Shown: piece by piece, positions 14,643 through 20,781 of the stretch | How the letters are laid out: every line of letters begins with the position of its first letter | Position numbering within the stretch: the first letter of the stretch is position 1 | Source of the DNA: HO2-45-28 sp964412115 | GTDB taxonomy: Bacteria; Patescibacteriota; Minisyncoccia; HO2-45-28 | Direction: 5' to 3' | Assembly: GCA_964412115.1 (NCBI GenBank) | Contig: CAYPMM010000016.1 | Location: 1 to 20,860 of the forward strand | DNA: 20,860 nt | Position numbers and translations under genes: made by a program | The notes under the pieces: model-generated | The model's input: only the letters and a program-made list of their open reading frames with translations | Told to the model about the DNA's origin: nothing | Database searches by the model: none

Positions 14643-15617
14643 ATGCGAATACAGTTTAAACTAGCTTTAGTCGTTTTTGCGGTCATTGCAATTTCTGTTG
14701 TTGTGGCTGGTTTTGCCGCGCTTGGCGCTTTTCAAAAAATTTCGCGCGACATGGATTTCATATTCATGTCTGTGGACATGGCGGACAGCGCCGTCTCAGA
14801 TCTGATAATCGCGTCCGGAAAAGAAGTAAGGGTTATTGAGGAATATGCCGGTGATTTTTTGACGCCGGAGGAGGCAGAGGGAGAAATTGAAGAATTGGCA
14901 GAAATTATCGGCTCTGGTTTTGAGAAACTGAGCGGGGTCTCATCGGCGGATTTAATCGCCCAAGAAGATATAAATAAATTACAAACACTTTTTGAACGCA
15001 AAGATGAGCTAAGAAAAGAAATTTTTCGCCTCAAATCTATCGCCGGTCTGCAAAAAATATCGACTGGCGGAGAATTGCGGGAAAAGCTGGAGGAATTTGA
15101 CGCGGTCGCGGAGGAGACCGGCGCCATTATGGACGACGCGAAAGCAACCATTCTTTTTTTGAAAGAGGCGCAAAAAAAAGATTTTGCCTCATCGGTTACG
15201 TTAACGATCAGAAAAACTTTCGCGATTGAGGTTATAACGGCAGTATTTCTGGCTTTGAGCGTGGGAACTTTTATTTCGCTCTTCTTGATAAGGCCGTTAC
15301 GAATGATTCAGGAAGACGCCGAATCAATCGTCGCCGGCGATTTAACCCGACGCGCCGAAGTCAGGAGCAAAGACGAAATTGGCCGGTTAGCAAAAAGTTT
15401 TAACCGGATGACCGAAAGATTGCTTGAGGCCAGAGATCTTCCGGAAAATATACTTGTTTCCATGAAAGACGGCTTATTTGTGGTCGATACCAATGGCAAT
15501 ATCACCGATGTCAACAAGGCCGCGCTTGACCTTCTGGGCTATAAAAAAGAAGAGCTCGTCGGGCGCCCGCTTTCCAAGGTACTGGTTAAAAACGGCGGTT
15601 CGTCGGAGGCGATTTAA
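14643..15617 (+). CDS. Membrane receptor with helical sensor and HAMP, ending inside a PAS domain
   Basis: A 324-residue protein: TM1 (7-29), an outward all-helical sensor of about 160 residues (four-helix-bundle/CHASE3-like, judged from its amphipathic pattern), TM2 (194-216), and HAMP (213-265; IRPLRMIQEDAESIVAGDL, then DEIGRLAKSFNRMTERL). It then begins a PAS domain (ILVSMKDGLFVVDTNGNITD, NKAALDLLGYKKEELVGRPL) and stops at residue 324, after about 58 residues. Only the N-terminal half of the PAS is present: the later strands and the usual D-x-T/S-xx-xx-L exit are missing. The matching half is found in the soluble kinase 1.3 kb downstream. It may have been separated from its kinase by rearrangement, or the halves may pair in trans. 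The start is fixed by one-base spacing from the previous gene. Confidence 0.85.
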   Translation: MRIQFKLALVVFAVIAISVVVAGFAALGAFQKISRDMDFIFMSVDMADSAVSDLIIASGKEVRVIEEYAGDFLTPEEAEGEIEELAEIIGSGFEKLSGVSSADLIAQEDINKLQTLFERKDELRKEIFRLKSIAGLQKISTGGELREKLEEFDAVAEETGAIMDDAKATILFLKEAQKKDFASSVTLTIRKTFAIEVITAVFLALSVGTFISLFLIRPLRMIQEDAESIVAGDLTRRAEVRSKDEIGRLAKSFNRMTERLLEARDLPENILVSMKDGLFVVDTNGNITDVNKAALDLLGYKKEELVGRPLSKVLVKNGGSSEAI

Positions 15618-15656
15618 AGCCAAAATTATTAAAAGCATTTAAAAGCAAAAATAAAC

Positions 15657-16286
15657 ATGAAAATAGATTTTATATCCGATATTAATAAAGACAACTACTA
15701 TGTTCTTGATTACGAGCGCGTTGACAAATATATGGTCAAGGCGTGCTGGATAAGCGCGGTATTTTTCGCGCTTTACTCGCTCGGCATATATTTTTTTGCC
15801 GTAGCCGATTATTTTCCGAGTCCTTTTGCGTGGAGGGCGGTCAGTTTTCAGGAAGTTTTCTGGTCGTCTCTTATAGGGTTTGTTGCCGCTTTTGTTGTCG
15901 CGGTTTCGCGCGGGCGTCTTAAAAACCATTATCTATACCGCTTTATCGTGACTAATGCCTTAATGGTTTATGCTTATCTTGTGGTGTTTATAAGCGGGGG
16001 TTCCATAGAGTGGCATTTTCATTTTTTTGTCATGTTCGCTCTTTTGGTGCTGTATGCCGATTGGCGGCTTGGATGGTGGGCGATTATAGCCGTAGCTCTT
16101 CACCACGGCATATTGAATTTCGTGGCGCCGACTTGGGTGTATTTTTACGGAAGAAACGACGTTGCCTTTTTGGCGCACGCCCTCTTGGTGCTTTTTATGG
16201 CGATTGTGACCACGAAGCTTTCAGAAAATTACAGGCAGCTTGCCGAGGCAAGCAGAATGCTTGGCGAAGATTCGCCCAGGTCTTAG
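15657..16286 (+). CDS. Six-helix membrane sensor-like protein with HFHFF / DWR / HH motifs, no output domain
   Basis: A 209-residue integral membrane protein with about six hydrophobic helices (29-50, 66-84, 92-113, 117-133, 139-157, 168-186). The motif IEWHFHFFVMFALLVLYADW (117-136), with R137 and HH at 149-150, resembles the multi-helix N-terminal sensor found in front of some chemoreceptors and GGDEF proteins. The conserved histidines 120, 122, 149, 150 and 174 could bind a metal or haem, which is inference. The protein ends about 20 residues after the last helix (QLAEASRMLGEDSPRS), so no signalling output is attached. It lies with the next gene between the two halves of the split PAS. No SD precedes the ATG, 39 bases after the previous stop. 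Confidence 0.8.
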   Translation: MKIDFISDINKDNYYVLDYERVDKYMVKACWISAVFFALYSLGIYFFAVADYFPSPFAWRAVSFQEVFWSSLIGFVAAFVVAVSRGRLKNHYLYRFIVTNALMVYAYLVVFISGGSIEWHFHFFVMFALLVLYADWRLGWWAIIAVALHHGILNFVAPTWVYFYGRNDVAFLAHALLVLFMAIVTTKLSENYRQLAEASRMLGEDSPRS

Positions 16287-16303
16287 GACCCAGGTTATTT
16301 TAA

Positions 16304-16864
16304 ATGACCAAAATCGTTTTTGCCGTCGTTTTGGCGTGGTTTGCGGTGTTTTTTGTTTTTCTATCGCCTTCATTTGCCGACCACTCCGGGCCCGAAAGGG
16401 TGGTTGAAAATAAATACGTGGTCATTTTACTGCTCAATCCGAAAAGGGAGCAGATGCTGTTCAGGTTTATTTTCAGGGATATTCATACCGGCAGAAACCT
16501 TTTGACCCCGGTTACTTTTAATTTTTCGGTTGAAGACGAAGGCGGAGGGCTGGCCGTAAAAAATATCGGCATAAAAACCGAAAAAGGAACAGCGGAATTT
16601 TTGCACGAATTCCAGAAAGGAGGGATTTATAAGGTGTCTTTGGAATTTGAAAAAGCGGATGAGCCCGGAAAAGTTTACCGGCCGGAAAATTGGTCAATCT
16701 GGGTGCCCGGCCAGACCTACAACCCTTTTGGGCGCTATCCGGTAGGATTTGCGGAAATAGCCGGATTTTCCGCTCTTTTTTTAGCCCTGCTGGTTTTTCT
16801 GGGAAGCATTTGGTGGCAGAAGAAAAAAGGCAAACCGCTTGAAATAAATTTATTTAAAAAATAA
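16304..16864 (+). CDS. Membrane-anchored extracytoplasmic beta-sandwich protein
   Basis: A 186-residue protein with a signal sequence (1-25, cleavage after SFA before DHSGPE), an outer domain (about 27-138) and one C-terminal transmembrane helix (150-172), followed by a short basic cytosolic tail (WQKKKGKPLEINLFKK). The outer domain is predicted all-beta (VVILLLNPKREQMLFRFIFR, TPVTFNFSVED, GIYKVSLEFE, WSIWVPG) and recalls the FixH/YtkA-like class of small beta domains, some of which handle copper. That likeness is weak and I do not assign a function. His27 follows the likely mature N-terminus; two more are His61 and His101. Its gene lies 17 bases after the HFHFF membrane protein, so the two may form a sensing pair at the membrane. 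Confidence 0.78.
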   Translation: MTKIVFAVVLAWFAVFFVFLSPSFADHSGPERVVENKYVVILLLNPKREQMLFRFIFRDIHTGRNLLTPVTFNFSVEDEGGGLAVKNIGIKTEKGTAEFLHEFQKGGIYKVSLEFEKADEPGKVYRPENWSIWVPGQTYNPFGRYPVGFAEIAGFSALFLALLVFLGSIWWQKKKGKPLEINLFKK

Positions 16865-16881
16865 GCCAAAAGTTGTAATAT
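16853..16881 (+). promoter_or_regulatory. Candidate promoter of the histidine kinase gene
   Basis: TTTAAA (16853-16858, 4 of 6) and TAATAT (16876-16881) are spaced by 17 bases. The -10 ends six bases before the ATG at 16888, again predicting a leaderless transcript. The region is generally AT-rich, which lowers confidence. Confidence 0.4.
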
Positions 16882-16887
16882 AAATAT

Positions 16888-18651
16888 ATGCGGATTTATT
16901 CAAAAATAAAAAAACTTTTTGGGTCTGACGAACAAGCCGGAAAATCGGACATTTTTATGTCAAAACTTGCCCAAGATGTCCGCTCTGCCGAGGATAATGC
17001 CTCGGGGTTAACCCGCCGCCTTGTAGGTATTTTAGGATATGAACGGTTGTACAAGTTTATTAAAGAAAAGACAAGCGGAACTCTTCTTAAGGGGACAGAA
17101 CTTGATAAAGATGGCCGTTTGGATTTTTTTCCGGCCGAAGTTCGTTTTTTTAAGTTACCCCCGGCGTGGCTAAGGCTTGTTACAAGATTGATTTTTAAAT
17201 TGACTTCCGACCTTGAACGCCTTTTGGCCGAAGAAGCCGGAAAGGAAAAAACGTCTATTGCCGTAAGCAAAGAAACGGAGAATATGTTTAAAGACCTTGG
17301 AATGGCGGAGCTTATAAAGAGGGGAATTACCGGAGATTTGGAGTTGGGTATTGTCGCCAAAGACGGAAAAATAAATCCGGTTGTCGCGGTTGCCTCAAAA
17401 ATGGAAGACGGCCAAGGCAATGTTCTGGGAGCCGTGGTCACGGTAAAAGATTTAAGCCTGATTAAAAAATTGCAGGAAGAAAAGCTTAAGGACTCCGAGG
17501 ATTCCAAAAGGGCCATGCTTAATCTTCTTGACGACATAAAAAATGAAAAAGAAAAAGTCGATGAAAAGGTTGAGGAGCGCACGCGCGAACTTAAAGAAGA
17601 GAAAAGAAAACTCGACCTTCTGGCCGAAAACATGGAAATGGGCGCCATTTTGGTGGACCACGACGGGAAAGTGCTGTTTACGAATAAAAGAATTAAAGAA
17701 ATGACCGATTCTGTCGGCAAAGAAGGCGAAGAAGTTCTCGAAAGTTTTTTTAAAAAATTTTCCTCTTATCATATTAAGGGTCTTTTTAACAGCTGCGTTG
17801 ACGGTAAGCCAAGAGATCTCAACGAAGCGGAAGTGGGCAAAGAAATATACCAAATTTTGTTCAATTGTCTTACTGAAATCAAAGACGGAAAGCCGTGGCA
17901 TTTCGGACATTTGGTGTGGATTCGGGAAATCACCGAAGCAAGGGTGCTTGAACGGTCCCGCGAAGAATTTTTTGCCATAGCTTCCCACGAACTCCGCACT
18001 CCTTTGACCGCGATTAGGGGCAACATGTCGCTTATTAAGGAATTTTTTTCGGATAAAATCAAAGACCCCGAGGTAAAAGAAATGATAGAGGATTCGTATA
18101 ACGGCAGTATCCGTCTAATAGGCATAGTCAACGACTTTTTGGACGCTTCCTCTTTAGAGCAGGGAAAAGTAAGTTTTAAAAAAGACAAAGTTGAAGTTAT
18201 GGGCTTGATTCGCGAGGTAGTGAAAGAATTGTCCGTTTTGGCTAAAGACAAAAAACTTTCCCTGACAGTCAAGGATTTGGCCGAAACCGAATTTTTAGTG
18301 ACGGCCGACAAGGAACGGCTCAAGCAAATCATTTATAATTTGGCCGCAAACGCGCTGAACTACACGCAAAAAGGAGGCGTTGTAATTGAGGCTAAAAAAG
18401 AAACAGGGGAGCTTAAAGTTTTTGTTTCCGACACCGGTATCGGCATATCGTCTCAAAATCAGAATATGCTTTTTAGGAAATTTCAGAGGGCCGGAGAGAA
18501 AATTTTGACCAGGGACATTACCAAAAGCACCGGTCTCGGACTTTATATTTCCAAACTTATTATGGAAGGCATGGGAGGAAAAGTCTGGCTTGAGCGTAGC
18601 GAGGCGGGGAAAGGAAGCGTTTTTGCTTTTGCCATACCGCTGGTTAAATGA
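16888..18651 (+). CDS. Soluble PAS-containing sensor histidine kinase
   Basis: A 587-residue cytosolic histidine kinase with no membrane helix or signal sequence. Residues 1-127 are an unrecognised N-terminal region. Residues 128-195 match the C-terminal half of a PAS domain (ELIKRGITGDLELGIVAKDG, then NVLGAVVTVKDLSLIKKLQ) but no first half precedes them. A coiled coil (196-240; AMLNLLDDIKNEKEKVDE) and a full PAS-like domain (about 242-355; MEMGAILVDHDGKVLFTNKR) follow. The dimerisation/phosphoacceptor domain is next, with His367 in FFAIASHELRTPLTAIRG. The ATPase domain has all boxes: N (LKQIIYNLAANALNYT, Asn488), G1 (DTGIGI, Asp515), F (LFRKFQRA) and G2 (STGLGLYISKLI). It should be active and pass phosphate to the receivers encoded next. 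It is the only kinase in the cluster and likely serves the kinase-less receptors upstream. It ends 12 bases before the first receiver gene. Confidence 0.93.
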   Translation: MRIYSKIKKLFGSDEQAGKSDIFMSKLAQDVRSAEDNASGLTRRLVGILGYERLYKFIKEKTSGTLLKGTELDKDGRLDFFPAEVRFFKLPPAWLRLVTRLIFKLTSDLERLLAEEAGKEKTSIAVSKETENMFKDLGMAELIKRGITGDLELGIVAKDGKINPVVAVASKMEDGQGNVLGAVVTVKDLSLIKKLQEEKLKDSEDSKRAMLNLLDDIKNEKEKVDEKVEERTRELKEEKRKLDLLAENMEMGAILVDHDGKVLFTNKRIKEMTDSVGKEGEEVLESFFKKFSSYHIKGLFNSCVDGKPRDLNEAEVGKEIYQILFNCLTEIKDGKPWHFGHLVWIREITEARVLERSREEFFAIASHELRTPLTAIRGNMSLIKEFFSDKIKDPEVKEMIEDSYNGSIRLIGIVNDFLDASSLEQGKVSFKKDKVEVMGLIREVVKELSVLAKDKKLSLTVKDLAETEFLVTADKERLKQIIYNLAANALNYTQKGGVVIEAKKETGELKVFVSDTGIGISSQNQNMLFRKFQRAGEKILTRDITKSTGLGLYISKLIMEGMGGKVWLERSEAGKGSVFAFAIPLVK

Positions 18652-18657
18652 TAGAAT
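18629..18657 (+). promoter_or_regulatory. Promoter of the response regulator pair, inside the kinase 3' end
   Basis: TTGCCA (18629-18634, 5 of 6) and TAGAAT (18652-18657, 5 of 6) are spaced by 17 bases. The -10 ends six bases before the ATG at 18664. It spans the kinase stop codon and would let the receivers be made in excess of the kinase from leaderless mRNA. Confidence 0.6.
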
Positions 18658-18663
18658 ACTGTT

Positions 18664-19047
18664 ATGAAAAAAGTTTTTATTTTTGAAGACGACCCGTCGA
18701 TATCCCGTTTGTATAGTCAGGCTTTTAAACTGTCCGGCTACGAATCAAGGGTCTTTTTTAGCGGCGAAGATGCTGAAAATAAGTTATTGACCGCCAAACC
18801 GGATGTGATCTTATTGGATATCATGATGCCCAAAGTAAATGGCTTTGAGGTCTTGGAAAAAATTAAAGCCAATATTTTGCTGAAAGACATCCCGGTTATG
18901 GTTTTAACCAATTTATCCAGTTTGCCGGGAGGTGAGGCTGATTTGGAAAAGGCCCGTTCAATGGGGGCGGTTGACGTGATTATTAAAAGCCAAACAGACC
19001 CCAAAGACGTTGTGGCCAAGGCCGAAGCCGCGTTTAAAAACAGATAA
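18664..19047 (+). CDS. Single-domain response regulator (receiver only)
   Basis: A 127-residue CheY-like receiver. The acidic pocket is E8-D9-D10, the phosphoacceptor Asp52 lies in ILLDIMMPKVNGFEVL, the switch Thr82 in MVLTNL, and the conserved Lys108 in IIKSQTDP. There is no DNA-binding or enzymatic output, so it must act by protein contact or as a phosphate relay or sink. A short SLPGG insertion (86-90) distinguishes it from its neighbour. It is clearly related to the next gene (shared AFKLSG, LLDIMMPK, LTNL, KSQ-DPK), pointing to tandem duplication. The usual Lys-Pro after the last strand is Lys-Ser. Confidence 0.93.
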   Translation: MKKVFIFEDDPSISRLYSQAFKLSGYESRVFFSGEDAENKLLTAKPDVILLDIMMPKVNGFEVLEKIKANILLKDIPVMVLTNLSSLPGGEADLEKARSMGAVDVIIKSQTDPKDVVAKAEAAFKNR

Positions 19048-19079
19048 TTTTTATTATTAGCAAGTTTAAATCAAACAGT

Positions 19080-19523
19080 ATGGTAAAAATATTTTTAGTA
19101 GAGGACGATCCTTTGATGGTCAGGATGTACGAAAAGGCCTTTAAGCTTTCGGGCCATGAGGTGGAAACGGCTTTTGACGGCGAAGAAGCGCTTTTGAAAC
19201 TTAAAACCATGAAGGCCAGGCCCACTTTGATACTTTTGGACATAATGATGCCGAAGTTGTCCGGTTTTGATGTTTTGCGCGAACTTAAGAAAAACCCCGA
19301 ATTAAAAAACATTCCGGTTGTAGCGCTCACCAATCTGGCCGGAGAGGGCGATGCCGAAAAAGCGCTGAGTCTCGGCGCGGTTCTTTATTTGGTAAAAAGC
19401 CAGTACGACCCCAAGGAAGTGGTGGAAAAGGTCAAAGAAGTGCTTGCGGGATATTCCAGAAAAGAAAGTGTTCCTGAGGTGAAAGTCAAAACGCGAGCGT
19501 TGAAAAAAGGCGCTGAAAAATAA
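19080..19523 (+). CDS. Single-domain response regulator with a basic C-terminal tail
   Basis: A 147-residue receiver: D9-D10 pocket, phosphoacceptor Asp54 (ILLDIMMPKLSGFDVL), Thr84 (VALTNLAG) and Lys106 (LVKSQYDPKEVVEKV). After the receiver (1-125) comes a basic tail of about 22 residues (YSRKESVPEVKVKTRALKKG) absent from the sister protein, possibly a docking or nucleic-acid-contacting segment; this is inference. It lies 32 bases after the first receiver, without an SD. Its stop lies 9 bases from the stop of the convergent DPM1-like gene, with no hairpin terminator between them. Confidence 0.93.
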   Translation: MVKIFLVEDDPLMVRMYEKAFKLSGHEVETAFDGEEALLKLKTMKARPTLILLDIMMPKLSGFDVLRELKKNPELKNIPVVALTNLAGEGDAEKALSLGAVLYLVKSQYDPKEVVEKVKEVLAGYSRKESVPEVKVKTRALKKGAEK

Positions 19524-19532
19524 AATTAAGCC

Positions 19533-20258
19533 TCAAATCATTTTTTTAAAACGGAGCAATAATACCTTCCAAAAACTTTCTAAAATAATAGGCAGATTTA
19601 TTTTTGACTGCCCCTTTTTTCTTTCGGCAAAAGTTATGGGAACTTCGCGTATTTTGTATCCATTTTGATGGGCGCCATGCGTGGTTTCAATTTGGAAGTT
19701 GTATCCAACCGAGCTCAAAGAATCCAGATTGATGTTTTCTAAAACATGCCTTCTAAAGCATTTAAACCCTCCGGTCATATCGCGGTAGGGGAGTCCCAAA
19801 ACCGCGCGGGCGTAAACATTCCCGAAACGGCTTAAGAGCCGGCGCGAAATGTTCCAGTTCTCTATCGCTCCTCCGGCGACATAGCGCGAACCCAAAATCA
19901 CGTCGTGATCTCGGGCTTCATGAAGCATCATCGGGATTGACTTCGGGTCGTGCGAAAGGTCGGCGTCCATTTGGACTATAAAATCGGGCCGTCCCCAGTC
20001 GTTAAATTCTCCGGCAAGTATTTTTTTAAAAGCGTGGACATAAGCTGTGCCGAGGCCGGATTTGCCCGTGCGATGCAGGACTTTTAACGGGCGGGTTTTG
20101 GACAGTTCCTCGGCAAGCCTGCCCGTGCCGTCAGGCGAATTGTCGTCGACGATTATTATTTTAAAATCAGGAATATTTGCTCCGGCGATTTCTTGAATCA
20201 GCTTTTCCAGATTTTCACGTTCGTTGTACGTGGGAATTACTATGAATATCGGCGCCAT
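19533..20258 (-). CDS. DPM1-like polyprenol-phosphate sugar (mannose) synthase, GT2 family
   Basis: A 241-residue GT2 glycosyltransferase that should move a sugar, typically mannose from GDP-mannose, onto polyprenyl phosphate at the inner face of the membrane. Motifs: VIPTYNERENLEKLI (7-21), DDNSPDGTG (38-46), the metal-binding DAD with LSHDP (98-105), GSRYVAGG (123-130), WNISRRLLSRFGNVYARAVLG (135-155), DMTGGFKCFRR (160-170) and the C-terminal FAERKKGQSKI. Length equals the soluble DPM1/Ppm1 class without extra membrane helices. The lipid-linked product is the donor used by PMT/ArnT-type enzymes, one of which is encoded at 4357-6006. Sugar specificity is inferred. No SD; a TAATAT lies exactly six bases before the ATG. 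Confidence 0.92.
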   Translation of the reverse strand: MAPIFIVIPTYNERENLEKLIQEIAGANIPDFKIIIVDDNSPDGTGRLAEELSKTRPLKVLHRTGKSGLGTAYVHAFKKILAGEFNDWGRPDFIVQMDADLSHDPKSIPMMLHEARDHDVILGSRYVAGGAIENWNISRRLLSRFGNVYARAVLGLPYRDMTGGFKCFRRHVLENINLDSLSSVGYNFQIETTHGAHQNGYKIREVPITFAERKKGQSKINLPIILESFWKVLLLRFKKMI

Positions 20259-20264
20259 ACCGTG

Positions 20265-20294
20265 ATATTACTTCAAAAACGGCGCAAAAAACAA
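20265..20294 (-). promoter_or_regulatory. Candidate promoter of the DPM1-like gene
   Basis: On the minus strand TAATAT (20270-20265) ends six bases before the ATG at 20258. The best -35 is TTGTTT (20294-20289) at 18 bases. It lies within the T-run side of the upstream terminator, so the -35 assignment is weak. Confidence 0.4.
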
Positions 20295-20325
20295 CCCCCC
20301 GACTTTCATCGGGGGGTTGTTTTTT
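20286..20325 (-). terminator. Strong terminator of the RRM gene, symmetric for both strands
   Basis: A 12-bp perfect G/C-rich stem (20291-20302 with 20309-20320), with a 6-base loop, is extended by flanking A and T runs that also pair. On the minus strand it follows the RRM stop by about 10 bases and is followed by TTGTTTTTTG. The plus strand also has a T-run (to about 20327), so it can work both ways, and it would insulate the DPM1-like gene. Confidence 0.9.
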
Positions 20326-20335
20326 TATTCACTTT

Positions 20336-20638
20336 TTACCAACTTTTTCTTCCGCCTCCGCCTCCGAAGCCTCCTCTTTCAGTTCTCGGCTGCATCGGGC
20401 GCGCCTCGTTTACCGTGAGGGTGCGTCCGTCGAGCTCTTTGCCGTTGAACATTTCAACGGCTTTCTGGGCTTCTTCGTCGGTAGACATTTCCACGAAACC
20501 GAATCCTTTAGAACGGCCGGACATCCTGTCCATTATGACTGTTGCCGTGTCCACGGTTCCTGCTTCGGAAAAAAAGTTTTTCAAAGTGTCTTCGGTTGTA
20601 CTGTAAGACAAACCTCCGACATATAACTTTTTGGCCAT
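20336..20638 (-). CDS. RNA-recognition-motif (RRM) RNA-binding protein with a glycine-rich tail
   Basis: A 100-residue single-RRM protein of the bacterial Rbp type. RNP2 is LYVGGL (5-10) and RNP1 is KGFGFVEM (44-51), with the aromatic residues used for RNA stacking (Tyr6, Phe47, Phe49) all present. The domain ends near residue 80 (LTVNEAR) and the tail GGFGGGGGRKSW is glycine-rich, as in cyanobacterial and eukaryotic glycine-rich RNA-binding proteins. These act as RNA chaperones, often in cold or stress. The ATG at 20638 has AAGGAA 6 to 7 bases upstream. A consensus promoter, ~100-base leader, strong terminator and somewhat higher GC (58% over 20341-20400 by hand count) suggest high expression. 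A long inverted repeat next to the SD hints at translational control, perhaps by the protein itself. Confidence 0.95.
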   Translation of the reverse strand: MAKKLYVGGLSYSTTEDTLKNFFSEAGTVDTATVIMDRMSGRSKGFGFVEMSTDEEAQKAVEMFNGKELDGRTLTVNEARPMQPRTERGGFGGGGGRKSW

Positions 20639-20649
20639 GTTTTCCTTGA

Positions 20650-20713
20650 CACAAATAATAATAACTATTCGACTCCGCTATCGTGCTCAACTCCTCACAC
20701 CTTATTATTTGTG
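20650..20713 (-). promoter_or_regulatory. Long-range hairpin in the RRM leader, next to the SD
   Basis: A perfect 12-bp inverted repeat (20650-20661 with 20702-20713; CACAAATAATAA and its complement) encloses a 40-base loop in the 5' leader. The 3' arm ends at 20650, directly beside the SD (AAGGAA, about 20643-20648). The A/U-rich stem would melt or be bound easily. Temperature sensing or autoregulation by the RRM protein is inference. Confidence 0.55.
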
Positions 20714-20746
20714 CTCGGGAAGAGAACAGATACGCTTATAAGGTCC

Positions 20747-20774
20747 ATTATACTCCTATTAAAATAAAAGTCAA
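20747..20774 (-). promoter_or_regulatory. Consensus sigma-70 promoter of the RRM gene
   Basis: On the minus strand TTGACT (20774-20769) and a perfect TATAAT (20752-20747) are spaced by 16 bases, identical in layout to the promoter at 474-501. Initiation near 20740 gives a leader of about 100 bases. Confidence 0.88.
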
Positions 20775-20781
20775 CACCCAG

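Noticed and set aside
15600..15660. Frameshift or misplaced stop truncating the HAMP/PAS receptor
   Set aside because: No frame after 15617 continues the PAS fold. The next 39 bases are AT-rich spacer leading to a clean start, so a simple point error does not restore it.
16896..17720. Minus-strand open frame of 274 codons opposite the histidine kinase
   Set aside because: Ser/Phe-rich low-information product typical of an antisense shadow of a Lys/Glu-rich gene. The plus-strand kinase has intact domains.
17769..18332. Minus-strand open frame of 187 codons within the kinase region
   Set aside because: Antisense to conserved HisKA/HATPase motifs; no domain or SD.
19524..19532. Terminator between the convergent receiver and DPM1-like genes
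   Set aside because: Only 9 bases separate the stops and no inverted repeat was found there.
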